Part shown: positions 18,501 through 26,064 of the stretch, piece after piece
Layout: every line of letters starts with the position of its first letter
Position numbering within the stretch: position 1 is the stretch's first letter
Source: Halorhabdus sp. CBA1104
GTDB taxonomy: Archaea; Halobacteriota; Halobacteria; Halobacteriales; Haloarculaceae
DNA: 64,000 bases
Reading direction: 5' to 3'
NCBI RefSeq assembly: GCF_009690625.1
Contig: NZ_CP033878.1
Location: forward strand, 2,356,001-2,420,000
Program-made: the position numbers and the translations under genes
Notes under the pieces: generated by a model
Told to the model about the DNA's origin: nothing
What the model saw: the letters and a program-made list of their open reading frames with translations, nothing else
Database searches by the model: none

Positions 18501-21500
18501 GTCCAAAGATTACAGACGACTCTTTCGGGGAACACAGACTATGCATCACTTCTCACCGGTGTAGAGCATCATCCGCAGGTTAGTGCCGATCATTCCCCGA
18601 AATGTAACGTCAAGACAGATGGTGAACTCTCTCAAGTAAACCTGGCCTCGTGGGTCTGGATAGATGACCCTGAACGTCTTTCTCAGCGCGCCCATGCGGT
18701 TCGAGAGGTTCTCCGCCGACACGGTGATGCACTCGTCTCGACGCTCTTGCAGACCGGCTGGTCGTGTAACAACGGCCACAAGCGACGGTCGTGGGCCTCG
18801 TCAGTCCCGAGTCTGTTGAACTGGCAGCTTCGCAGCCTCGAGATCTGGGGTCCTGTTGTTGATGTCGAAGATGAGCTCGCCGAACAGTGGGCTGAGTATA
18901 CCTCGCAGCTTCGCTTTGCCGTACGGAAGGAAAGTAGCCGTGGCGCACAGGCTGCTCGGATGTTTCCGCACGTTGACGAGGATAGCGGGTTCTCCGAGGA
19001 GCTACTCGATACGCTTGACGTTCAACCTGTGAACGACCTCGGGCCAACCGGTGCGACGAGACGGCTACAGCAGTTGCAATCTGTTCTGGTCGATGGACCA
19101 CTACCAGATGATGATCCAGCGCGTCTCTGGATTCCAGGTGAACGCATCAACGACTGGAATCAAGCGTATACTCAACTCTTACAACCGTTGGTTCGAGAGT
19201 TCCCAGACGATTCAGCGGATCAACGCGACGAACTGGACTGGGGTGCCTTGACGCACCTTCCGCTGCGTGACGGCGACCAGTGGCTGACGGCACCTATCGA
19301 GTGGATTCAGGACAATACAGATCAGATCCGCTACTATCAGGATCAGTCTCCCAAACCGTGGGAGCTGCAGACCGCCGAAGAAAACGACTACTATATTCTT
19401 CCTCGACCGAGAAGCGGGCCGTTCGTTCGGCTGGCGACAGCACTCGGAGTTGACCAACTACAGGCATCGAAGCTCGTACTCGATCTGGAGAATGATGACT
19501 TAGCCGTCGTAACTGATCAGCACACCGGCCGCGTCGCCGAGTTCCAACAGGCCTTGACGGAACGGCAGGATCTTCTCGTTGCTTCGACGGAACGATCCGA
19601 TGAGGAAGAAATCGTAGATACTGCAGAAAATCTCGCAACTGCTGCAACAAATATCGCTGTCGTAGAAGCGTTCCCCGACGATGTGCTTCGACAACTGTCA
19701 GATCCCGCATCTGCACTCTATAGGACTGACGACGGCAATGAGGCCCTCCTCCTGAATGCCGCCGAAGCCGGTGATTCACTCTCGTTGCAAGGGCTTTCAA
19801 TGGGGATCGCCCTGCTCGTCGAACGACCGACGAAAGTTGCTACCTTCCGGGAGGCACTGCGCAGCGACGTCGAGGTCGATGAACTCGAATCACGCTGGAA
19901 GAAGCGGACGTTCCCAATCGAGGCGGTCAAACAGGTGCTCGGATCGAACGCGCTTCAGTCGTTTGAACGCGATGTCGGAGCAGTCAACGATCTGCTTGAC
20001 CGGCTCGATTGCTCGTCAGTTGATGCTGATCCGCTTCTCGATGCGCTTGAGGATGCAGACTCCGATACGATCGGCTTCATCCGGGAGTGGTACGCAACGG
20101 GCGAACAACCGAATCTTGACGCCGATGTTGACCACGATCTCACAGACCTTGCTCCGACGATCCGAGAATGGATCGATGGTGTCCACGCAACACTTCCGGA
20201 CAAGCTGCAGTTCATCGCTGCGGGCCTCTTCTCCGAGACGGCTACCTATTGGGTTCGCGAACTGGAAGCACAGGACGTTGATGAAGCAACCGTAGCTGTT
20301 GTCATCAATTGGCTCGATGCTCACCGCGGGGCACTCGACCGACCACCGTTCGATAGCGATGCCAGACAAGCGTACGTGCGCCTTCGAACCGTCGCCGAAC
20401 TCTGGGAACAGACCGATCCCGCAGAACTCACTGAACTCAACACTTGGAGCGAACGACTCCGCGAACTCCACTCATCTGCGTCTCCCGAATGGTCGGATTC
20501 AATCCCCGAATCGTATGCGACAACGCTCGGTTGCCCGCCGTTCGTTGCGCACGTCAGCATCAACGACCGAATTCAGACTCTCCTTGAAACCTTCTGTGAG
20601 GACATCGACAGTAAACTGCCGGAGGTCGACTTCGACTGGGAAAGTCTCGTTATCACCTACGTTGAGGAGGAGACGATTCCGGAACCGGAAACTGATCGAG
20701 GGGCTAAGGACCATCAAGAGCGAGCGTTTGCAGATCTCGCGACAGCGATCGATACTGATGGCGAAATCGCGGGCGGGAGTTCTGATGGCTCCATAGTTCC
20801 TGAAGGCGTCGAGGTAGCTGGTACTGATAGTTCTCTCTCTGTCTCGACTGGTGGCGGCAGCGGCGGTGGGAGTACACAGTATCGCGGGCGTGGCCAGCAA
20901 GCAGAAGCGTACGTTATGGCTGGTGTCCTCGATCGAATCGCCACGTGGCTTGACGAGCATCCTGCTGGAGACATTCGCCAGTTCCGCTCCCGGTTCAAAC
21001 GGTTACATTCTAATCAGCAGGAGCGGTCATACAAATGGCACGTCGAGAACGTGTGGTCGTCCGATCTCCTCCCACTCTTGGGAGACTTAGAAGCGTTGAA
21101 TCACAGTACGATAAGCAACTGGCGAGCAGAAGTAGATGAAGATTCGTTCGCCGGGTTCCCGCTCGTTCGTCTCGTCAATGTCACAATGGAACGGGGACCA
21201 GGATTCGACGTCATCGATCCCCTTGGACCGCTTTCTGATGACGAAGGGACCGATGATTTTGGCCTCCAGTTCGTTCCCGTGGAGGTCAAAGCCGTGAACG
21301 GAACCACCCCGCCATTTAATTTCCGGCTCACAACAAACGAGTACCGTCAAGCCAAGGCATTCGTTCGGGACGGGGATATTCCGTACGTTATTCGTCTTGT
21401 CTCGGTTCCTGATGCTGGAACCCCAGATTGGCCGTCACAAACAGAAATCGCGGCAGAAAAAGTTCTGAGCACCGAAGCAGAGCTTGAAGCAGTCGTGGAG

Positions 21501-21557
21501 TCCCAACGGTTCGAGGAAGTAGTCAAAGGCGGATACATGAATATGCGGATAGAGTAG
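15555..21557 (+). CDS. Giant GHKL-ATPase protein with C-terminal DUF3883 (NO VEIN)-like nuclease fold
   Basis: 2000 residues from the ATG at 15555 (a TTG at 15537 is in frame). The N-terminus is a sacsin/Hsp90-type Bergerat ATPase: N-box ELLQNARDA near 60, G1 region (YDEG...NTG) near 90, G2 loop GHKGVGLKS near 125. The middle about 1500 residues are unassigned. A natural GGGSGGGS linker sits near 1765. The last about 130 residues resemble DUF3883, with a possible PD-(D/E)xK core (GFDVID near 1880, PVEVKAV near 1908). Proteins of this plan occur in bacterial and archaeal defence islands, where ATP-driven conformational change may release a nuclease. It stands alone in its transcription unit downstream of the divergent peptidase operon. 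Confidence 0.8.
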   Translation: MSVLSEQELRTRWQDRWDSFLSHVREADTAEAAQNALRDKVIIGNAERKIAGGHEGREILELLQNARDAIWQGDAEQGRVYVGVYDEGVLVANTGSRFDLFDPQVEDAVTMIGETGKGDDDQSIGHKGVGLKSILATGDAFEIFTRPDQSSDDILAVQLSRAYLVAAIRNRLGQDSNISDLTGDLDDATLQEVLTNSSPDETIPLTDGVQDSISKLPLFNFPVPLAMNGSEADSDPVRSRVRELLTGSSSTSIENQFRTAVFIRYEDSEWRSQLSDIGTSTPEEEDTGSIEDRPQRIWEYLSATASEDGLQPETLVQLGGIEELTLERATDGGSDTVRKERWEIQRDSSPNVETPDLAHSEVDVHIQSPDDTETTHRFDQFQFTNARQHHTTLLVNKAADGGSVPTASYPLYLFYPIEGTSAVELPFCLHGRFRVETNRKDLSSNNLAANWSVLQEGLDLIELVGEEVAIAATDQDAPSYSSHLPWCLLPSIPDVDEISEPTSNDELFDWFRLELFERLGATECIPTVDGPRQPENTLLHWDSSVLEGQLAYRTLVDHLERSIATAPESSPLLTQKALNAVLEIPSMWRERIQMLLAIEDGQTASKALLEAWVEQLATGLAMQDDDPPAQIVPAAAARTLLRGTVTLLAAATEGDESLDETLTDLGDRFDSIYLLPCRIREVDPDEELALVTIERRQTPTGGQRTQRRVRSVIWDIESTTRDIERPPTPPRTSNMTVYFLDDVIQEDATVHHVLSTAGRVWGLRAYEGIPSFVRSLLDTFADGRHETVEPIDFAFLTALVDRIGAESDDLQMGEGDFFPLSYLETAITQQEGDQRANLRRRVQLRTCDLQLHRTQPEPIAETVLSDEWQSVRERALRSDEEEQADNDGEVTADWTDVPADQYPAPTWPIPDTETWATFREQIKRDVSDADFVRALSLLGTGSLPGVSVLWMYGDDHPSMRRDHHWNPTEWGGDDFTDSVPDIVQRLQTTLSGNTDYASLLTGVEHHPQVSADHSPKCNVKTDGELSQVNLASWVWIDDPERLSQRAHAVREVLRRHGDALVSTLLQTGWSCNNGHKRRSWASSVPSLLNWQLRSLEIWGPVVDVEDELAEQWAEYTSQLRFAVRKESSRGAQAARMFPHVDEDSGFSEELLDTLDVQPVNDLGPTGATRRLQQLQSVLVDGPLPDDDPARLWIPGERINDWNQAYTQLLQPLVREFPDDSADQRDELDWGALTHLPLRDGDQWLTAPIEWIQDNTDQIRYYQDQSPKPWELQTAEENDYYILPRPRSGPFVRLATALGVDQLQASKLVLDLENDDLAVVTDQHTGRVAEFQQALTERQDLLVASTERSDEEEIVDTAENLATAATNIAVVEAFPDDVLRQLSDPASALYRTDDGNEALLLNAAEAGDSLSLQGLSMGIALLVERPTKVATFREALRSDVEVDELESRWKKRTFPIEAVKQVLGSNALQSFERDVGAVNDLLDRLDCSSVDADPLLDALEDADSDTIGFIREWYATGEQPNLDADVDHDLTDLAPTIREWIDGVHATLPDKLQFIAAGLFSETATYWVRELEAQDVDEATVAVVINWLDAHRGALDRPPFDSDARQAYVRLRTVAELWEQTDPAELTELNTWSERLRELHSSASPEWSDSIPESYATTLGCPPFVAHVSINDRIQTLLETFCEDIDSKLPEVDFDWESLVITYVEEETIPEPETDRGAKDHQERAFADLATAIDTDGEIAGGSSDGSIVPEGVEVAGTDSSLSVSTGGGSGGGSTQYRGRGQQAEAYVMAGVLDRIATWLDEHPAGDIRQFRSRFKRLHSNQQERSYKWHVENVWSSDLLPLLGDLEALNHSTISNWRAEVDEDSFAGFPLVRLVNVTMERGPGFDVIDPLGPLSDDEGTDDFGLQFVPVEVKAVNGTTPPFNFRLTTNEYRQAKAFVRDGDIPYVIRLVSVPDAGTPDWPSQTEIAAEKVLSTEAELEAVVESQRFEEVVKGGYMNMRIE

Positions 21558-21716
21558 TCCGTTAGCGTTCTGCTCGTTAAATTACGATAATATTATGTGC
21601 CATCTATATACTACTAGATATTCTACTAAATTTATAGATGGGTACTATTCTGGCATATCTCTCCGTGAGATAACAGCCCTCTGAGTTTATCTCCTATCTC
21701 CTCCATCCAATCTGGG

Positions 21717-21998
21717 TTATTCACGAGGATCTTCAATAAATTCGTACAGACCGCCTTGGTTCACTTGTCTTAGCCATCCCGCATTTCTGAGATTGCGTAG
21801 AGCGTACTCAACTTGGCCTTTATCAAGAGACGTGTTTTGACGTACATACAGCGGGTTCGCACGTCCCCAGGGATTATTTGAATCGCGGCCCCTTTTAAAT
21901 AACTCAAGGACTATCTCTTCTCGTTCGTTTGGGTCGTATTGCTCGTTGACCATCTCTTGTTTGTGTCTCGTTGGTCCTGAGATATAATACTCAATCAT
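21717..21998 (-). CDS. Small winged-helix DNA-binding protein
   Basis: 93 residues. The middle (NPLYVRQNTSLDKGQVEYAL...GWLRQVNQGGLYEF) has the length and pattern of a winged helix-turn-helix of the PhiH1-repressor type, with a recognition helix followed by a wing ending in an aromatic Tyr-Glu-Phe strand. It is divergent from the micro-operon at 22071, and the 73 bases between contain two copies of a palindrome. It is therefore the likely local repressor of that operon and of itself. DNA binding is inferred from fold only. Confidence 0.65.
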   Translation of the reverse strand: MIEYYISGPTRHKQEMVNEQYDPNEREEIVLELFKRGRDSNNPWGRANPLYVRQNTSLDKGQVEYALRNLRNAGWLRQVNQGGLYEFIEDPRE

Positions 21999-22022
21999 AT
22001 TTTTGCGACCAGATCAAGGAGG

Positions 22023-22055
22023 TTGCTTAGCATTTTGCTTAGCAAAAGTTAAATA
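22023..22055. promoter_or_regulatory. Twin operator-like palindromes and TATA box
   Basis: A perfect palindrome with 7-base arms, TTTTGCT-T-AGCAAAA, covers 22033-22047. A second copy of its core, TGCT-T-AGCA, is at 22024-22032, centre to centre 12 bases away, about one helical turn. The TATA-like GTTAAATA at 22048-22055 follows directly. Such an arrangement fits two repressor dimers on one DNA face blocking the TATA box. The divergent winged-helix gene begins 25 bases to the left. Confidence 0.6.
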
Positions 22056-22070
22056 CCCTCGTCACTATAG

Positions 22071-22160
22071 ATGAGCCTGAGGAGTGCGGGACATGGTCAA
22101 GATATGGCCGGGCGTGTTGGAGCACGCCAGACCGCGCTTCGCCGCCTAGACGAAGCATGA
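22071..22160 (+). CDS. Possible 29-residue leader peptide or small protein
   Basis: ATG 22071 opens a 29-codon frame (starting MSLRSAGHGQ) that ends in ATGA, overlapping the next gene. The composition is arginine-rich and not acidic, unlike normal haloarchaeal proteins. The start is only about 19 bases from the TATA centre, slightly too close for a leaderless transcript; an internal in-frame ATG at 22104 is an alternative. Its only support is the exact overlap with the next start. It may be just the leader of the operon. Confidence 0.3.
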   Translation: MSLRSAGHGQDMAGRVGARQTALRRLDEA

Positions 22161-22330
22161 CTAACTCACAGACTAAATCCAAAGAAGCTGTCGGACAGCC
22201 CCCTGACAAGCAGAGTGGTTCGTTGCTCATTCCTCTGCAAGTGTGCAGTATTGACAATACATTCAATCTGTCCATAGATTGCCTTCTAGACCCTTCTCAG
22301 CTAGCTGACTTGGCTGGGGGATCCATCTAA
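22157..22330 (+). CDS. 57-residue protein, first firm gene of the micro-operon
   Basis: A 57-residue frame (begins MTNSQTKSKE, ends DLAGGSI). Its ATG overlaps the preceding frame as ATGA and its stop overlaps the next ATG (TAATG), so translation is coupled on both sides. The N-terminal third is polar and probably disordered; the rest has alternating hydrophobic residues. No family is recognised. Conserved overlaps make it a likely real gene; its role may be an accessory or regulatory peptide for the downstream nuclease. Confidence 0.5.
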   Translation: MTNSQTKSKEAVGQPPDKQSGSLLIPLQVCSIDNTFNLSIDCLLDPSQLADLAGGSI

Positions 22331-23004
22331 TGACGCGGTTTCATAATCCGGTTCTTGCTCGTTGCACCAGCATTCTTGAGCCAATTGACTGCGTTGAGTC
22401 TGCAGTCGTTCAAACGAACCGGCGGGATCTCGACGGCCAGTGTGCTGAAATACGTATTAACCCGGAGTCGGGCCGCGCAACTATTCCACCGGAGGTGACT
22501 GCTATCATCGCCCGTCTTGGGTTGGCAGTGAGAGAAGTCGCTCCACGACCGCAGAATTACCTCCGGTGTACAGTTGTCCCCTGTGATGCTCCTCGAAAGT
22601 CAACGCCGACGCCAGAGGAAGCAGCGAGTAACCACCCAGATGGTACGCCAGAACACATTACGCATCCAGAGCTCTTGTGTACGCCGGCGACGACCGTCAC
22701 CCCGACATCCGGTGAAACAACTGGATCACTCGAGGTAGCCCGTGATTCAACGGGCCGACCGACGATCAACTGCCACATCAAAACCAGCGAAGTTACTACA
22801 ACCGCCGACTTGCGACCCGCAGAATCGTGGAAGGTAGCTAACGCTCTCACAACGGCAGCACTCCGCGTCACGACATCCAACACTCGCCCTATCGGCAACC
22901 ACCTCGACTGTTCTACAGACACCAACGCAGAACCGTCAGAGACCCCGAACTCCGACCAGAACCCTACGAACCGGAATTCCACTGGAGATGATCACAATGC
23001 GTGA
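22330..23004 (+). CDS. Hypothetical protein with disordered Thr/Asn-rich C-terminus
   Basis: 224 residues. Residues about 35-75 look like a small folded beta-rich domain (EIRINPESGRATIPPEV). From about residue 80 the sequence is Thr/Pro/Ser/Asn-rich and low in hydrophobics. It has six cysteines, some spaced so that they could bind metal. The start overlaps the previous stop by one base, and its stop overlaps the best start of the nuclease gene (ATGCGTGA). I recognise no family. Its place in the operon suggests a dedicated partner of the nuclease. Confidence 0.6.
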   Translation: MTRFHNPVLARCTSILEPIDCVESAVVQTNRRDLDGQCAEIRINPESGRATIPPEVTAIIARLGLAVREVAPRPQNYLRCTVVPCDAPRKSTPTPEEAASNHPDGTPEHITHPELLCTPATTVTPTSGETTGSLEVARDSTGRPTINCHIKTSEVTTTADLRPAESWKVANALTTAALRVTTSNTRPIGNHLDCSTDTNAEPSETPNSDQNPTNRNSTGDDHNA

Positions 23005-23668
23005 CGACGAACTGGACCCTGACCGAGACACAACGCCTGGGCGTGGTCAAGGCCACGGTGAATGGCTCGAAATACGTCTCCAGCAAGCACTTGAAGAATG
23101 GGGGTACGGCACCGCCCGTCGAAAATCAATCATCGTGATGACGGCCGATGTCATCGCCCGCCGTAAGGGATCCAACGATGATCCGGCCGATTTCATCATC
23201 GCTGAGTGTAAAGACTGGCAGGACCGGCCAATTGACGACTCAGTCATCATTCGACTGTGTCTCCTCGCGTTCATGGGTCGTGCGATGCCTGTGCTTTGTC
23301 ACACGTCACGGCTGACTGACCGCGCATGGGAACTCGCACAGGCCTACGATGTCCGCTTGCTCACACTCGAAGACCTTGAGAAGGACCAGCTCCCCGCCTT
23401 GACCAAGCGACGCCCCCCACGTAATGCGGACGTCCACCGGTCGTCGACTAGCCCGAGAGCGCTTCGGACGACCCCGCCCACGATTCTTCAGCGACTCCAA
23501 GATGACCCTCCGGACGTCGACATTGAAGCCCCGGTTTACGACAGGACTGTAACTGCACCATGTTATGTGCCTGATCGGACAGACCATGGCCGATACGAAG
23601 ATACAAACCTCGACCGGTACCGTCGACGAGAGCGCTTGAAACGGGATACCCAGCCTGACGACGAATAG
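22997..23668 (+). CDS. Mrr-like restriction endonuclease (PD-(D/E)xK fold)
   Basis: 223 residues from ATG 22997 (22988 gives three more). The nuclease core is at the N-terminus: GHGEWLEIRLQQALEEWGYG is a typical first helix, TADVIARR gives the metal-binding Asp, and AECKDW gives the E-x-K pair. It is close to the Mrr_cat pattern, where the same fold cleaves methylated DNA. The C-terminal 80 residues are Arg/Asp/Pro-rich and probably flexible. It is the last of at least three genes joined by overlapping stop/start codons and is likely under the divergent winged-helix repressor. Substrate (methylated DNA, foreign DNA or recombination intermediates) is unknown. Confidence 0.7.
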   Translation: MRDDELDPDRDTTPGRGQGHGEWLEIRLQQALEEWGYGTARRKSIIVMTADVIARRKGSNDDPADFIIAECKDWQDRPIDDSVIIRLCLLAFMGRAMPVLCHTSRLTDRAWELAQAYDVRLLTLEDLEKDQLPALTKRRPPRNADVHRSSTSPRALRTTPPTILQRLQDDPPDVDIEAPVYDRTVTAPCYVPDRTDHGRYEDTNLDRYRRRERLKRDTQPDDE

Positions 23669-23821
23669 GTCCATCCCCCAATACAGTTTCTCGACAGGGC
23701 CCGTGTTCGATCTACTTTCACTCTGGTTTACCGAGATATATGTGGATTCGTGCATTTAGTAAATTCAAAGGGTAGCGTGCCCTCCGTCACACAGACATTC
23801 CAATCCCCGTTCCCCATCAAA

Positions 23822-23959
23822 ATGAGTTCGCAGAATCCATGTCTTGGCAACTGCCCACATTGTGGGTTTGAGCTTCGGTCCCAGCATACGCTCATCGAGT
23901 ATGAAAACGGTATTTGGGCTGAATGCCCCGAGTGCCGAGATGTCGCCGATCCCCAGTAA
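23822..23959 (+). CDS. 45-residue zinc-ribbon protein
   Basis: Starts MSSQNPCLGN and has two CxxC knuckles (CPHC and CPEC) about 26 residues apart, the minimal zinc ribbon. An in-frame longer start at 23750 adds a less typical N-terminus; I prefer 23822. Such micro zinc ribbons are numerous in haloarchaea and often bind nucleic acids or proteins; no specific role can be given. Confidence 0.6.
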   Translation: MSSQNPCLGNCPHCGFELRSQHTLIEYENGIWAECPECRDVADPQ

Positions 23960-23965
23960 TTCCCT

Positions 23966-24112
23966 ATGTTACAGGCACTAACTCGTCTCTCTCCATTTTC
24001 AGCGAATTCCGAGGAGTTGCTTGAGTGTCGGCACTGCGGAGCCAGTTTAGATGAAAATTATGAGTCATGTCCCGACTGTAACTGTCGTGATATTGCCCGT
24101 TACGAGCTATAG
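23966..24112 (+). CDS. 48-residue zinc-ribbon protein
   Basis: A second micro zinc ribbon only 6 bases after the first (CRHC...CPDC, 15 residues between knuckles, followed by one more Cys). The tight spacing and parallel orientation suggest cotranscription with the preceding ribbon gene. After its stop, 24113-24386 is AT-rich and holds no supported gene. Confidence 0.55.
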   Translation: MLQALTRLSPFSANSEELLECRHCGASLDENYESCPDCNCRDIARYEL

Positions 24113-24386
24113 ATATATTTCCTGCTAAGGTCAGAAGGCGGATTCTCGACTGGTTCTATTGAGCTAACTATTATTGTTAAAATTCTATTAGCTCCCCCAC
24201 TCCAGAAGCTGGAGCACCCGGTAAGTAGGTTTGCATATTTGCCACTATCATCTAATTAGAGCATGTACTCAAACTGGAGAGTGCTACCAGTACTTACGTC
24301 GCGGATACGTCCGTCTCGCATCTAATCCTTGATTATCACAGAGATTGAACTGGGTGGTAATGTATCACACAGTGATAATTGCTATC

Positions 24387-25829
24387 TTATGAATCGTGCC
24401 TCTCTTGTTTTCGCTCTGTAAGGAACTCAATAGCCTGCTCTATTTTCCATTCAGGGACGTCATGCTGTTCACCGATATTCTTTATATTTCGCATTCCTTT
24501 ATCGTAGAACTCTGCTTCAGAATTGGATTTGATTTTCGCTGTTGCGTGTGTGAGGCTTGCTTCCGCCTCAACGAAATCGAAGGGATTGAATTCGTACCCC
24601 TGATTCGTGCTTCCTCTAGCGATTTCCTTTGCTCGTTCAAACGCCGCTTTCTCTCGCCCATTAGCCCCGTCGCGCCGCCAATTGTGGCCGACAGCGATTT
24701 CTCGTTTGAATTCCAGTCCCTGATGAAGATGCGATGGAAGATGGTCCGGTGCCAGTTTCTTTGCACCAGCGTATAGAAGCGGTCTGAATTTTGCTTTGCC
24801 GTGATATCCGTCCGCTGTGTGTTTCAGATAATTGAACCCATCAAAGCGGAAATCGTCGGATTCTGCTTCCTGCGTTATCGCGACCACAGTACCCCAAGCT
24901 GGCCCGCGATCGTTGTCTGCCGTACGAGCCTTCTGTTTCAACTCGTCATATGCCTCTGTGCGTGGGACGGGACGGCTGTGGACGAACGGTCGCGCTGCCT
25001 CAATATCTTCTGAGAGGACGAGATGAGCTATCCAACAAGCTGGTACCACTGTCTCCCACTCTGGGTCAAACGTCACCGGGTCAAATCCGATTACAACAAG
25101 TTCGTTCCGCTCGTCTCCGAACTCTTCCCTATACCAAGTCCGACCGAGTTTCTCGCCAATGACTTCGGGTAGTGAAACATCCTTCAGTTGCTCTTTCTCA
25201 TTCCAGTAGCTAATTCGCTCTTTGAGCGTTTCGAAGGACGAGATACTTTGGGGGCCGTCGTCGCAGATTCGTTTTGCAAAGTAGCCGATCCCGGAGCGAA
25301 ACTGCGCATACGTGAGATCGCCCGATCTTTCGGCAAATGCATTGAGGATATCGGCATAGGCCTTGAAGCAGAGTGTATCCCTGCAATTGTTCCGAAAATC
25401 CCACGCCCACCTTGAGCCGTAGTGCTGTTGTACCGTCTTCAAAGCTTCCTCAGTGTTGCCGTTCAAACCTCGCTCGACAGCGAAGTATGCCGGGCCAGAA
25501 AGGATCGGGAGGAAAGCCTCAGCATCGTCATTGACAAGACGAATGCTATCTTGTGTTTTTTCGCCGGTTGTGAGCGTTACCTGTAGTGTTCCCGTCTCCC
25601 AGTTCTGTGCTTGGACTTCAAGAAACGATGGAACGTCATACTCATCTGGCTCGATTGGCTGTGAGAACCGGATACTCCCGTGAATCTTGCAAGGCCCGTC
25701 AATGAATCTCGGGATAAATTCGTATCTCCCTGCTAGGTCTAATTCCCCCGTAATCGGTTCCATATTAGATTTGTTTGACAAGGATGCCGCATATCTCTTG
25801 CGTGGAGACTTCGTTTTGCCCGACCGCAT
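24387..25829 (-). CDS. Hypothetical protein, 480 residues
   Basis: No family recognised. The first 22 residues are basic (many Lys/Arg) and may be spurious; an internal ATG at 25763 (MEPITGELDL) gives a 458-residue acidic protein. Visible features are a beta-rich N-terminal third, an aromatic helical middle (CFKAYADILNAFAE) and a charged helical C-terminus. There is no membrane segment and no clear catalytic motif. It stands alone, convergent with the zinc-ribbon genes and divergent from the gene at 26065. Low-GC codon use marks it as part of the accessory region. Confidence 0.6.
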   Translation of the reverse strand: MRSGKTKSPRKRYAASLSNKSNMEPITGELDLAGRYEFIPRFIDGPCKIHGSIRFSQPIEPDEYDVPSFLEVQAQNWETGTLQVTLTTGEKTQDSIRLVNDDAEAFLPILSGPAYFAVERGLNGNTEEALKTVQQHYGSRWAWDFRNNCRDTLCFKAYADILNAFAERSGDLTYAQFRSGIGYFAKRICDDGPQSISSFETLKERISYWNEKEQLKDVSLPEVIGEKLGRTWYREEFGDERNELVVIGFDPVTFDPEWETVVPACWIAHLVLSEDIEAARPFVHSRPVPRTEAYDELKQKARTADNDRGPAWGTVVAITQEAESDDFRFDGFNYLKHTADGYHGKAKFRPLLYAGAKKLAPDHLPSHLHQGLEFKREIAVGHNWRRDGANGREKAAFERAKEIARGSTNQGYEFNPFDFVEAEASLTHATAKIKSNSEAEFYDKGMRNIKNIGEQHDVPEWKIEQAIEFLTERKQERHDS

Positions 25830-25927
25830 TCTGTTCTGTACCGATCAGAATGATGGATATATCATCTGCAATTAGCAATAGAGAGCTAGGGTCTGTTGGC
25901 GATTGAGGAGTTCAACAGAGCCAGCTA

Positions 25928-25980
25928 ACCTTACCAAGTAATCCCAACGAGAATATTAGATACTTGGTAAGGTATATAAA
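25928..25980. promoter_or_regulatory. Perfect 13-base inverted repeat abutting a TATA box
   Basis: ACCTTACCAAGTA at 25928-25940 is the exact reverse complement of TACTTGGTAAGGT at 25961-25973, with 20 bases between. TATATAAA follows at once (25974-25980), so the right arm lies over the BRE position where TFB binds. The gene at 26065 is the likely target. It may be an operator, or a replicon or recombination site. Confidence 0.6.
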
Positions 25981-26064
25981 AACACTCCAAACGAATATCA
26001 CCTCAATCGGCTATAAACCCTATACTCGCACAAAATGTTTGTATAGTGGGTGTGAATCATCATT

